Below are positions 54,155 through 64,000 of a stretch of DNA of 64,000 bases, piece after piece. The stretch covers positions 4,886,501 to 4,950,500 of the forward strand of contig OX465282.1 in the NCBI GenBank assembly GCA_949987705.1, read 5' to 3'. Below the pieces are notes generated by a model. It was not told the origin of the DNA, did no database searches, and worked only from the letters and a program-made list of their open reading frames with translations. Source of the DNA: Thereva unica. Taxonomy: Eukaryota; Arthropoda; Insecta; Diptera; Therevidae. A program made the translations under genes and the position numbers. Each line of letters opens with the position of its first letter. Within the stretch, counting starts at the first letter, position 1.

Positions 54155-54239
54155 TATAAGGGAAATTGATTTCTTTGATAAACATTGTAGGTGAGATTAT
54201 AGTAAATATAAAAAAAATGAATATGTTAATTGAATATGT

Positions 54240-54830
54240 TTGCTATGGGGTTCGCCAAAGACGTCTAATTATCGCTTTTCAGTTGGCAGGTCTTCAGAAT
54301 CGTCAGTAGCTGTGCTTGATACAGACTAACGTTGGTGCCAAACAATTTATCTGTTTATGGTCTCTTCTCTAGATAGACCAATGGCCCGAAGCTCTATGAT
54401 GTTAAGGCAGGGATTCCACTTAGCTGGCTATCAGCACTGGTTGTACTGCTGGTGGCGTGTAGCCAGCAGCTGGTAGACATCAGGAATTTAGACATTTCTG
54501 ATTATTCTTGAGCTAGCTGACCACTATGCAGACAATGTCCTGGGAGTTAGCGGAAGTTACAACCTGCGCTGGTAACTAGCTAAGTGAAACCCTAGGAAAC
54601 GTTGGTGGATACTCATAGAGAACATGAAAGGGAGACATGCATCCTCCTCAAGGCAAAGTCTGCAGATGGGTTCTCCGCGCTTCCTATCTTAACTTCATTA
54701 GCCGGTTTTGGGCCAAAAAGATCTCACGAGTATGTTAAGAAAAGCAAGGTCCATTCTACTATCCAAGGCAGGCATTCTACAACTGGTTCTAGATCGGCGA
54801 TTGTCTCTTTTAACATGGAAAGCTATTTCT
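54240..54830 (-). pseudogene. LINE C-terminal zinc-knuckle remnant split by a MITE
   Basis: The minus strand reads GEPICRLCLEEDA, a one-base shift, then SPFHVLYEYPP (54690-54605). This is the C-terminal knuckle of an RNase H-bearing LINE, with its last Cys replaced by Tyr. Degraded tail sequence continues beyond the MITE at 54410-54592. No RT or RNase H is recognisable. Confidence 0.4.
54410..54592. mobile_element. Small MITE with GGGATTCCACTTAGCTGG ends
   Basis: The 183-bp block starts GGGATTCCACTTAGCTGGCT and ends with the near reverse complement AGCTAAGTGAAACCC, giving inverted ends of about 26 bp with a few mismatches. The interior is also partly palindromic (CCAGCAGCTGG). I could not define the target duplication. 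Confidence 0.6.
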
Positions 54831-54932
54831 AGTTAAATGCTCAGCGATGTCTCTGCTGGTTTGAAAACTTCTTTTTAATCCAAAGCACACCCGGTTTACC
54901 ATTTTGAAGGGATGCCGAAGGGGCCCCTATTA

Positions 54933-56132
54933 GGCTGGTCGTCCACTGGAAGCGTATTCGAGCGGCTACGCGCTTCGGCTGTATGAGCGGCTACAGGCGG
55001 CTATAAGCGGCTTTGAGATATGCGCCTACACGCCACAGGGGTCGTCCACTGCAAGCTTTTCATGCTGCTCAGTTTGAAGTGAATTTGACATAATAATTTT
55101 GTGATTTGTAAATATAGAAGGCTTTTAGTACAGTTAAATTAAGCAGAAAAAAGCGGAATAGCGGAAATGATTGGGTACAGGCTGTAAATTGGCACAGAGC
55201 TTCTATTTAAGGTTCTCAATAAGGGGATATAATACAAAATCACAATTTTATTCGTTTTTTAGCTTTTTGCTCATGATATCAACCTATATAATGTGCAAAA
55301 TGGAGTCACTCAAGTTCCTATTATTTATATCAAATAAAAGAATACGCATTCACCTAAAAGATGAGTCTAAGTATATTGCTTTACGATAATTAGTAAACTA
55401 GTTATTCAACTCTAAATAAATTAAAACAAAATACTTTTTTTTCGTAAACACCCTGTATTTTAGTAGTTAACCCCCTCATGAGAACAATATTTTCTCCAAA
55501 TACATCCAGGAATCATGCCTAAAAAAATTAATAACGTAGTCCAACTTGAACGTCTGATAACCTATACAAGTCGTGAATGAGTGCATATGAGTATTTTAAA
55601 TCTTTAAAACGGTGATATCTCTTGAATGGCAATTTGTACGGGAAAATGTATAATAACTTTTTTAGTAGAGAATCGCATGATCTACAAACTTTGTGAACAT
55701 TATTTTATTATAGGACTTACGGTTTCAGATGTATTTGCAAAAAAATGATATATTGACCCTAAAACCCCCTAAAAAATTAGCTTCCCGGGGTATAAAATCG
55801 GTAAACGTTATAACCCCTTATGGAGAACCCTAAAAGAAGGCTCTGTGCCAATTTTCAGCCAGCCAATCATTTCCGCTATTTTTACTATTTTTCCTGTACT
55901 ATTTGGAGAAAATTATTTCCTGATTCGAGCGGCTACGCGCGACCGATCCAAATTAATTTGGATTCGCGCGGCACACTTGAATACGCCTATAGCCGCCCGC
56001 TCAAAGCCGCTTGCAGTGGACGATGTTTGTATGAAATTCTTTAAGTTGGATCTGTCGCGCATAGCCGCGTGTAGCCGCTCATGTAGCCGAAGCGCGTAGC
56101 CGCTTGAATGCGCTTCCAGTGGACGACCAGCC
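54933..56132. mobile_element. 1.2-kb layered foldback element with TTA duplication
   Basis: It is flanked by TTA at 54930-54932 and 56133-56135. The ends are GGCTGGTCGTCCACTGGAAG and its exact reverse complement. Further inside, GAGCGGCTACGCGCTTCGGC-type arms are matched at the right. A second layer has GTCGTCCACTGCAAGC (near 55030) against GCTTGCAGTGGACGA (near 56011). A third has about 80 bp at 55155-55235 mirrored at 55806-55885. The centre is AT-rich and non-coding. The TTA duplication suggests PIF/Harbinger mobilisation. Confidence 0.85.
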
Positions 56133-56135
56133 TTA

Positions 56136-56292
56136 GGCTAGGGGTCGACAAGAGGGATGTTACGCCCCTGTGAGGAAAAATGATTGCAATCTGATCTTGA
56201 GCGGAAAGAATTCTTTGAAAATTTTAAGAATTTCGTCTTGGATTTGTTAGTAATAACTGACACTACTACTGACACTAACTAACTTAACTTAC
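56136..56292. other. Short spacer
   Basis: No feature recognised between the foldback and the 5S-derived repeat. Confidence 0.4.
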
Positions 56293-56360
56293 AAAACGGT
56301 CCCCCAACATATTCAATACTGCTTGACCTCCGCAATCGAACGAGAACTATTGAGTATATA
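56293..56360 (-). repeat. 5S rRNA-derived repeat, copy 4
   Basis: The minus strand gives GTTCTCGTTCGATTGCGGAG, then GTCAAGCAGTATTGAATATG and TTGGGGGACCG. About ten bases that would include the TTAGTACT part of box C are deleted. Sequence upstream (56362-56450) matches the 41-kb copy. Confidence 0.6.
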
Positions 56361-56897
56361 ATCGCCTGAAATATGAAGCAAGGCAACAGCAAAACCTAAG
56401 GCTTTGTATAAGTAAAACATACAGATGTTCCGCTTCATACAAAATTTTGTCACCAGCAAATTTACTGGGGGGATCCATTATAAATCCCAACGCGAAGCTT
56501 TAGGATACACATTCTACAAAAGCTCTCCACGCATTCCCCAAGTTCTCTGTTGATAGACAAAGGAAGAGGCGAAGGGCAGGGTGGCTTCGGAACTTCATTC
56601 CACACGAACGAAATGCATTTTTTCGTCTTCTCCTGGTTTGTCTGGCTGATAGCGCAAAGTGTGTGAGGGGTGAGAGTAAAACGAAAGGCCTGCACGCGGT
56701 TTTCTTTCACCCACTTTCATTCAATACTTGCGTTGATTTCAGTATTGAACAAGAGAAGGTTTCCTCTTTTATTATCACTACAGACAATGACAAAAAATAG
56801 GGCAGAGAATTGCTTGAGAGAGAAAACACCAAAAAGGAGAATTGTCATTTAGGTGTGGAACAAGTGGAAAGAAGTAAGACTATGTTGTTGTGTAAAA
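56361..56897. other. No recognised gene
   Basis: The first 90 bp belong to the shared flank of the 5S-derived repeat. An 82-codon minus-strand frame (56462-56710) has no motif I can assign. Confidence 0.3.
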
Positions 56898-56957
56898 TCG
56901 AACCACAGACCTCTGAGGTGGCATCCAATCGCCTCAACCACTAGGATACCGAGGCCT
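56898..56957 (-). mobile_element. tRNA-like SINE head
   Basis: The minus strand reads GGCCTCGGTATCCTAGTGG then AGAGGTCTGTGGTTCGA, giving A-box- and B-box-like blocks. The T-arm does not close (GTGGTTCGATTTTAC) and the body does not match the 12.6-kb SINE. It is either another SINE family or a tRNA-derived relic. Confidence 0.45.
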
Positions 56958-57754
56958 ATTTTATCACGTGCCTTATAATTTTATTTTGTATAGATATGAT
57001 TAGCATACGCTAATAAAACAAATAACATTAAGGATGCGTCTACGAAAGGATAAAAAATACTGAATAAAATCAAAACCAGTAAAATTTTATTCCCCCAAAA
57101 AACTAGTTCCATCTCTTTAAAATCAATTTTTATGCTAATATAATTTCGTCTGTTCCTGTTTAAATATATTTTAAAACACCCTCAAACCAATAAAAGCAGA
57201 GAACTTGTTTTTGGTTATTATAAAATTTTGCCACACGCCACAAATCACACACATTTCAAGAACTTTCCATTTCTTGTTTCATGCGCGTTGTTCGGATTTT
57301 TATTATTATTTTTTTGTTGTAAATTTTTTGGTGACACATTATGGACATCATATAGTAGGTTCGAGAAAATATTTCAGAAATGCCATATAATAGTTTTATT
57401 GTTGATATGGTCATGGCGGCATAGTAAGGAATGTTATCATTTAACATAATTACGATTAATTCTCTAATCGATCGATGATAGCGTAGAAACCATCTTAGTT
57501 TTTTATTACAGAATTCTGATTATGGGGTGTTGTTTTGGTGTTTTTTTGGTGGATTGTTGTCATGGAATTAGCTGCGAAGTGACTAGCTTAAAAATGTTTG
57601 TGATTAACATATAAGATAACACCAAGGCAATAATAATCCCCAAGGAGAATTTGTTCTAAAATACGTGGTTTTTGCCTTAAGAATGTTTACTTTAAGCTAT
57701 TCACTGTCTTTTGTGAAGTGTCTCGCAATAAGTTTTTTAATAAATGCGTATAAG
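56958..57754. other. AT-rich, no gene recognised
   Basis: Only short overlapping frames without motifs. Nothing identified. Confidence 0.4.
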
Positions 57755-57991
57755 CAGGACTGGCGCTTGTGTTTTTTGCGCCCGGTGCAGTATGCCATAT
57801 TGCGTCCCATCGGCTCTTCATTTTTGGATCGCAATGAGGGAAAATGAAAAAAGCCAGAATTCCTTTAATAGAAAATTAAATCACGGGAATCACTTTTATC
57901 AATTTTCTTTAAAGATTTTCTGAAATTGCTCCCTCGTCGAACTGCGCCCGGTGCAAGTGCACCATTTGCACCTATGAAAGCGCCGCCCCTT
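57755..57991. mobile_element. hAT-type MITE, short copy
   Basis: The left end is CAGGACTGGCGCTTGTG, then TTGCGCCCGGTGCAGTATG. The right end is GTGCACCATTTGCACCTATG then AAAGCGCCGCCCCT. It lacks most of the interior found at 58059-58666. A clean 8-bp duplication was not seen, although GTATA occurs on both sides. Confidence 0.65.
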
Positions 57992-58058
57992 GTATACCAA
58001 GAATGCGAAAAACGTGAATACAAATTTCTTGCGCCGTTTCTAGTTTGTGCAACGTGGT

Positions 58059-58666
58059 CAGGGCCGGCGTTTGGCTTTTGCGCCCGGTGCAGTATGGCAT
58101 ATTGCGCCCTCATCGCAGTACAGGGCAATGGAAAAAGACGCAAACACTCTGTGAAGAACAATTTTTCACTTTTTTCTGTAATTGCGTCCGGTGCAAATAC
58201 CCAAATTCCGTCTATAAAAGCGCCACCCCTGCCTTTATCCGTAATTTTAGATGAGTTTGCTTACGCTTTAACTTCACAATACTCTCTCGCTAATGCTGTT
58301 TAATGCTCCAGGATTTTTTCGGTGATAGCTGCACTTCCCTTACTATTTTCAGGACAATCCTGGGCTCCGGAAATCTTCAGTACTACAATATATACTTGAA
58401 TCTCCATAATAGAGATCCCTATGTCATTGCCCAAACCTTCATATTTCAAGGGATAATAGGTGATCACTGCACTGCATGTATTAGTTTCTACTGTAGAATC
58501 TTGCATAGAAAAAAAACAGTCCCCTTAACAACCTTCCGGGACATAGAAGGCACTTTTAACAACTTCAGAATTGAGGCGATCCAGTTGCTTCTCGCCGAAT
58601 ATATTAATTTCTGAAATTGCGCCCGGTGCAAATGCACCATTTGCACCTATGAAAGCGCCGCCCCTG
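58059..58666. mobile_element. hAT-type MITE, complete copy
   Basis: The 608-bp element is flanked by the 8-bp repeat AACGTGGT (58051-58058 and 58667-58674). Ends are CAGGGCCGGCGTTTGGC and GAAAGCGCCGCCCCTG, a short imperfect inverted repeat with the CAGGG start typical of hAT. The interior (58234-58620) parallels that of the 25-kb copy. No transposase is encoded. It sits at the edge of an RTE-type relic. Confidence 0.9.
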
Positions 58667-58689
58667 AACGTGGTATCTTTTTACAGCAT

Positions 58690-59640
58690 ACAGTGACTTT
58701 TCCACTAGCATTGCTCTGAAAGCACTTATCATGTATGTCAATAGTTCTTCTTTGATCCGTTAGATGTAGGTCCGAGCGGAACGTCCCCACAATGGATACG
58801 CTGCTGTCGGAGCCGTTGGATTTCGAATTCCATTCATTCCATTTTCGACTATTTTGGCGACGTCTCGAGCCTCGATACTGTGCTATGAACGTCGGCCGTC
58901 GATGCCACACTTTCGTTTCCTCCACCAATGATTCCAAATATTTAAACATCGGAACCTGTTCGATATGGGTTCCATCGAGGTGAACACTGGCTCTCGATCT
59001 GTCCGTTGTGAGCACTTTGGTCTTTTCCGCATTGAACCCGTGCGACCGAGCGATGCGGGAAATGTCGTATAAGATGTCCGTTGCTTCGGCATCCGTAACG
59101 GCCACGATCGCGCTATCGTCGGTGAACATCAAGTCGGTTACGAAGTTATTGTCGTCGTATCGAACTCCGAGCCGTCCACCGAATGTTTCACGCATAATCG
59201 CGTCGATCACAATGTTGAAAAGTAGTGGCGAATCGCCCTGTCTGACACCCGTTTGAATCGGGAACTCCTCGGATAAGTCACTTCGAATACGAACGCTGCT
59301 GGTTGAGCCATCATACGATGCTTGGAGAAGTCGTATGATTTTTAACAGCACGGGTTCAGTTTCCAAGGTTCTCCACAAGCTGTTCCAAACGATGTAATTG
59401 AAAGCGGATTTGAAATCGATGAGGACGACAGTTGGTTTGCCGCAACAAATTCTTTCTTCCATTAGTTGACGGACAGCGAATATTTGATCAATGCATCCTC
59501 GATATGGTCTAACTCCCGCTTGTTCTTTTCGGCTCGTTTGCTCTCGATGTTTCTATAGCCTCGATTGTATGATTTTCGTAAATACTTTGCCGTCCTTAGT
59601 TAATAAACTGATTTCTTCTAAAACACTTCTTCTGATCTTA
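58690..59640 (-). pseudogene. RTE-type LINE reverse transcriptase remnant
   Basis: The minus strand from about 59620 reads TKDGKVFTKIIQSRL, a stop, then EQAGVRPYRGCIDQIFAVRQ and, in one frame to 58647, VVLIDFKSAFNYIVW (motif A). Motif B GVRQGDSPLLFNIVIDAI lacks two residues around LSP. Motif C reads LMFTDDSAIV, and FNAEKTKVLTT follows. From about 58920 the frame breaks. Order and motifs fit the RTE clade of endonuclease-type LINEs. The stop, indels and missing endonuclease make it dead. Confidence 0.75.
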
Positions 59641-59814
59641 TTCCTATTGAAACATAACCAAAAGTTATATCAATTTTGAAAGATAATGTTCAAAGTTTAG
59701 GACTCGACTTCTGTAACTTATAACTCGATAACTAGGGTCTTATAAGATCTTTAGCCCCGTCTAAAATCTGGGACTGACCTCCAATCAGCTACGTTCATTC
59801 CATAAGTCTACCAA
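59641..59814. other. Short spacer
   Basis: No feature recognised between two LINE relics. Confidence 0.4.
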
Positions 59815-60330
59815 GGACTTGGAGGTGGACCAAGAGATGCCACAGAAGGATTCTGGGCCCTGGACCAATGTCTCAGACCCTTCCCTTCATTTCTCTCGAT
59901 ACTCCAATGTTCGGGGACCCAGCAAGGCGAGACCTCATTTCTTTTTGTCAGGCGTACGTCAAAACAGGTCTGGAGTACGTCAAAACACCCTGCAACTATT
60001 TTGGGAGAAAACTTCCACGTTGAGAGTGCCTTGATGGCAGCTTGGCTGTCAGAAATGTTTTTAATGTTTGCGCCTTTCAGACGTTTCTCAAGGTTGAGCC
60101 TAACGCAGGTCCCAATCGCATGTATTTCAGTTTGGAAAACAGAGGGCCACTTCCCCATTGCAATCGAGACCTTGAAGTTGGGCCCTGCGACACCAGCCCC
60201 TGTGCCATGTTCCTTCTTTGATCTGTCTACCCATAGAACCATCTTGCTTCTGTTGGTATATTCTGGTTTCAACCTCCAAATAGATGTTCTCGCTACTCCA
60301 GAACCTAAGTCATTAAAGTAGAAGGATATA
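59815..60330 (-). pseudogene. LINE RNase H remnant
   Basis: The minus-strand frame includes KMVLWVDRSKKEHGTGAGVA (usual T/VDGSK with Gly changed to Arg), WPSVFQTEIHAIGTCVRLNL, NISDSQAAIKALST and SPCWVPEHWSIERNE, where GHSGIxGNE has lost its Gly residues. These are the four RNase H blocks in order. RT and knuckle are absent. It belongs to an I-superfamily LINE. The AT-rich start of the open frame is probably not element sequence. Confidence 0.65.
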
Positions 60331-60366
60331 AGACATGAAGAAGTATTGCAAGAAGAGTGTACATAG

Positions 60367-61567
60367 GTAAACATATATGTAAACACTATGTAAGCATATA
60401 TGTAAACAAAAAAATGTAAATTTTTATCACATTATATTATATTGGGGTAGAAGGTATTAAAGGATTGTTAGGAGAGTGTATGCACATATGTAAACATATA
60501 CGTAAACAATATGTAAACAAAAAAGCGTGTGCTTAGGAAGTTTTTACCATATGATATTCTTACAAAATCCAAATTTCTGATTTGTTTATTTGTTCACAAG
60601 TATCGGGAACAGTTCTTAAGAAATAAAACCATCAGTATTGTCACCAACATAAGTAGTTAATGACTGCTACAAGAAATGCATCGTTTGAAAATGTTACATG
60701 TACCTCTAGGACCAAAATAATGTTTTTTCGCTGATTTTGCGTTTTTTGACAATAGTTTTAAACATATAACCTTCGTTTTTCTACAATATTTCATGTAATC
60801 AATCACTTTTGTTATGTTTAAACAGCTTAGGTATGTTTACATGGCTAAAATAAATAAAAATGGAATAAAATCAAATGTTTTTATTTAAATTTCATATCAT
60901 ACACTAAAACTAAATTGCAAATGTATAAATTAATATCGAAAAAAAAAATAAAAACAAATTTATTTACATAAAAAAATGTAAACAAACCGAATGTAAACAA
61001 TTAATGTAAATGTCTGATCTCAAAACAATCTTGACCCATATATTTCGCCAGCACTAATCTAATAGCGCGCGCATCTCTTAATTCAAACTCTTTTCACGAG
61101 TGCTAAACTTTTATTACACTTGGGTTTAATCATAAGATTCCTCTTTGCAATGTACACATATGTGTATGTATGTATATGAATGAGTTCACCTATGCTCTTT
61201 CCCAGCATTAATGTATTATATGTAGTAAATACTTACAATATTAATTCCTGCCTAGTTTTGTATTTTTTGCACCTGGATATTGTGAATAAATAGTGCGTCA
61301 CCTGAAAATAAACCGCCTATATACAATACCGGGTCTATATGCAATGCGCGCGTGTATACATAAAATACCGGTAAACTAACTGTTAACTTTATATAGTCAG
61401 CCGGTTGTTATTCCATATATATACTGAAGTCAGAGAAGCTTTCTTTTCCATTGCTATCAGATCGCGTCAACCCGGCGGGGGTATTGAAATCTACCGCTGC
61501 TGTTGAGTGTTTTTATTTTATTTTTTTTTAGCTGAAACTTGTTTACATTTAGCGCAGTTTTGTTTAC
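60367..61567. promoter_or_regulatory. Cluster of GTAAACA (forkhead-core) words
   Basis: GTAAACA occurs at 60367, 60379, 60402, 60490, 60502, 60513, 60978 and 60993. The reverse TGTTTAC occurs at 60834, 61540 and 61561. Most extend to GTAAACAA, the core bound by FOXO and other forkhead proteins. Some are part of a local 12-bp ATATATGTAAAC-type repeat. Function is inference. Confidence 0.3.
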
Positions 61568-62004
61568 ATTTGAAGCGTTAACGGACGCGATATTGTGTTG
61601 CAGTCGCGTTGACCTTTTTTAAACTGTTTTTAGAGTTAATTACTAAAAAAAGGTAAAGGTAATTTTTTTTTTGGGTAAAGAAAAAAACATGAATTAAAAG
61701 TTTACATTGAGTAGAAAGAAGTGTGAAAGTGTGAAAACTACTTTTTATGAAGGAGAATATCAATGTACCAAAAAACAGAGTGGGTAAAATCAAAAAAGCA
61801 ACATACATATGATTGTGTATATGACAGACAGACCTGATGTTATATCTTGTGAATTAAGAGAGAAGAAAGTAGAGAAAGTGAAACGATTTTTTGTTTTGCT
61901 TTTTTTTTGGTGATGTTTTTGTTGTTGTGATGCTGGTGAAAATAATTTTTGCGTCTTTTTTGTATATAAATTTAAATATTTTATTCATTATGCAATAATT
62001 TTGA
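61568..62004. other. AT-rich, no gene recognised
   Basis: No motif found before the open LINE frame. The stop codon at 62002-62004 bounds that frame upstream. Confidence 0.4.
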
Positions 62005-64000
62005 GTTTTATTAAGTTGTTATAGCATCATTAGCTGGTCACCGGTTTCTGAGAGGATTATTACCGTGCGCCTGCGTACCAGACTAAGAAGTACTACGGTA
62101 GTCCAATGCTATGCTCCAACTGAAGACGCTGAAGATGACATCAAGGACGAGTTCTATATGCGACTGAATGAGGTTTTTCGCTCTATTCCAAGGGGGGACA
62201 TCATTGTTTTAATGGGTGACTTAAACGCTCAGATCGGCCGTGACAACACGGGCCTTGAACACACAATTGGAAACCAAGGCCTAAGCCAAGTTACCAATAA
62301 CAATGGTGAGCTTTTCGTTGACTTTTGTAGTTCCCACCAACTCATGGTAGGTGGAACTTACTTTTGTCACAAGAAGATACACAAAGAGACCTGGGTATCG
62401 CCCGATGGTAGAACGAGAAATCAGATAGATCACGTGGCCGTTAGCCGCAGATGGAGAACTATTCTTGAGGATGTCAGGAGTTTCAGGGGAGCGGATACTG
62501 GAAGCGACCACCATTTGGTTGTAGCAACTATTCGCCTTAAAATCGCCGCAATCAGAAACGTGCAACATGATGCTATAACCCGTAGACGGTTTAACGTAGA
62601 CCTTCTGCGGGAGAGCGTTAAAAAGCGGGAATTCGCTGGAAACTTTTTAGAATTATTAAACCAGCAAACCGTTTCTGACGACACAAATATTGAGGAATTG
62701 TGGAGTACGACAAAGGGCGCGATATTGACGGCTGCGGAAACAAGCATCGGTTATGTCCAAAGAAACCAGCAACACTGGATCTCGGACACAACCTGGCAAA
62801 AAATAGAACGCAGAAGGGCCCTCAAAAATAGCGTAAACTCCACAAACGACCCGGAAAGACGTCACCAATTAGAACGGGAATACTCCCAATTACACCGGGA
62901 GGTTAAGAGAAGTGTCCGGCGTGATAAAAGGCAGCAGATAAACGAGCTCGCAGAAAAAGCGGAAAACGCGGCAAACACAGGCAATAGTAAGGTGCTGTAC
63001 CAAATCACTAAACAGCTCTCGGGAAAGCACTCTACTAAAAAGCATGCCGTTAAGAGTGCGGATGGAAGGCTGCTGTGCAGCGACGAAGAGCAACTCCAAA
63101 GATGGAGAGATTACTTCTTCGCCGCCCTGAATGGTACACTTACACAGGAACCTCAGGAAAATAGCAACAATGCACAGCCAATAAGAATCACCACCCGGGC
63201 CCCATCCAAGACGGAAATAGTAACCGCAATTCATGCGATGGCCAATGGTAAAGCAGCTGGGAAAGATGGCATCCCGCAAGAATTGTTGAAAGCCGACTCA
63301 AGCCTCATAGCAGATGCGCTTCAGCCAATCCTAGAAATAGCATGGAACACCTGTACCTTTCCGGAGGATTGGACGGAAGGTATCATAGTCAAAATACCAA
63401 AAAAGGGGGACCTAACAATATGCGACAACTGGAGAGGCATCTGTTTACTATCTACAGTGGGCAAAATTTTGTCCCATATATTACTATCTAGGATAAGTGA
63501 GGCAGTTGACCGAACGCTTAGGAGGCAGCAGGCCGGATTCAGGAAGGGCCGCTCCTGTATTGATCATATTAACACCTTGAGAATAATAGTGGAGCAGTCT
63601 ACTGAATTCCGATCCCCCCTTTACCTTGCTTTCGTAGATTATGAGAAAGCGTTCGACTCGGTCAATAGGAGCTTTATATGGCAGGCACTACGGCGACGTG
63701 GATTGCCTGATAAAATAATAGAATTGATAAAAGCCCTATATAACAATTCCAAATGCAGAGTTCTCCATAAAGGAAAATTATCCGACAGCTTTGAGGTGAG
63801 CTCAGGAGTACGACAAGGATGCCTACTTTCGCCTTTACTATTTCTTATAGTAATAAATGACATCCTTGTCGGCGCTCTAGATAATCGAACAGGCGGCATA
63901 CAATGGGGTTTGGTAGACCGCCTTAAGGACCTCGACTACGCCGATGATATCTGTTTGCTGGCCCACAGACACCAGGACCTCAAAAACATGTTGAACAATT
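62005..64000 (+). CDS. RTE-like LINE ORF: endonuclease plus reverse transcriptase, open to window edge
   Basis: The plus-strand frame starting after the stop at 62002-62004 has no stop through 64000, 665 codons, and so continues beyond the window. LINE similarity starts near 62035 (SPVSERIITVRL), inside the endonuclease, so the 5' end is truncated. The first in-frame ATG is at 62158. Endonuclease blocks: YAPTEDAEDD, MGDLNAQIG from residue 70, TWVSPDGRTRNQIDH, and SDHH from residue 168. RT blocks: GKAAGKDGIPQELL, motif A FVDYEKAFDSVN with Asp at 545, VRQGCLLSPLLF from 602, and catalytic YADD at 645-648. It would nick target DNA and copy element RNA. No lesion is visible, making this the best-preserved LINE frame here. 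The clade (RTE/Proto2-like) is tentative. Confidence 0.85.

Noticed and set aside
56898..56957. Possible tRNA gene on the minus strand
   Set aside because: The T-arm does not close and no clean cloverleaf can be drawn. A tRNA-derived relic is more likely.
60339..60386. N-terminal extension of the RNase H frame
   Set aside because: The predicted residues come from the AT-rich GTAAACA repeat and are not part of the element.

Overview
This window looks like repeat-rich chromosomal DNA from an insect. A dipteran fly is the best guess, because R1-clade, LOA-like and CR1/Jockey-type LINEs, Tc1, mariner, Harbinger, hAT and Helitron relics occur together with many foldback MITEs in AT-rich DNA. There are no bacterial-style operons. 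I found no host protein-coding gene, intact tRNA gene or rRNA gene that I could defend. Nearly every long open frame belongs to a transposon.

Layout. 1-3 kb: foldback elements nested in one another. 3.4-5.8 kb: 5'-truncated CR1/Jockey-superfamily LINE (copy 1, minus strand) with a long open RT frame. 6.8-8.8 kb: LINE C-terminal and R1-clade relics. 9.1-9.5 kb: MITE family B. 9.6-11.2 kb: Tc1 element with perfect ends but a broken transposase. 12.6-16.7 kb: tRNA-derived SINE and several dead RT fragments. 17.0-17.6 kb: Harbinger-type element with a MADF exon. 17.8-22.1 kb: SINEs and LOA-like LINE pieces, including an intact RNase H frame. 24.1-27.1 kb: a block between 39-bp direct repeats, holding a hAT MITE. 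28-30.7 kb: foldback repeat, mariner and BEL/Pao relics. 32-35.8 kb: LINE copy 2 (plus strand), split by a 726-bp TTAA foldback MITE. 35.9-36.7 kb: Helitron helicase relic. 37.7-45.2 kb: AT-rich DNA with 5S rRNA-derived repeats and MITEs. 45.4-48.5 kb: two LOA-like relics. 49.1-52.0 kb: a second family-B MITE, interrupted by a 308-bp unknown and a 2.2-kb LOA-like LINE. 53.5-56.1 kb: self-nested TA MITE and a 1.2-kb TTA foldback. 57.7-60.3 kb: hAT MITEs, RTE-type RT and an RNase H relic. 60.3-61.6 kb: forkhead-core-rich AT DNA. 62.0-64.0 kb: an RTE-like LINE frame that stays open to the window edge.

Several insertions can be proven inside the window, because a second copy of the target gives the empty site. 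These are the TTAA MITE in LINE copy 2 (compare copy 1), and the LOA-like LINE and the 308-bp block in MITE family B (compare the 9-kb copy). The most unusual signals are four dispersed 5S rRNA-derived repeats, a SINE whose 3' tail resembles that of the resident LINE, a hAT MITE family carrying an RT-like segment, and several foldback elements built in nested layers.

Identities rest on motifs and on comparisons within the window. Clade names for LINEs are tentative.
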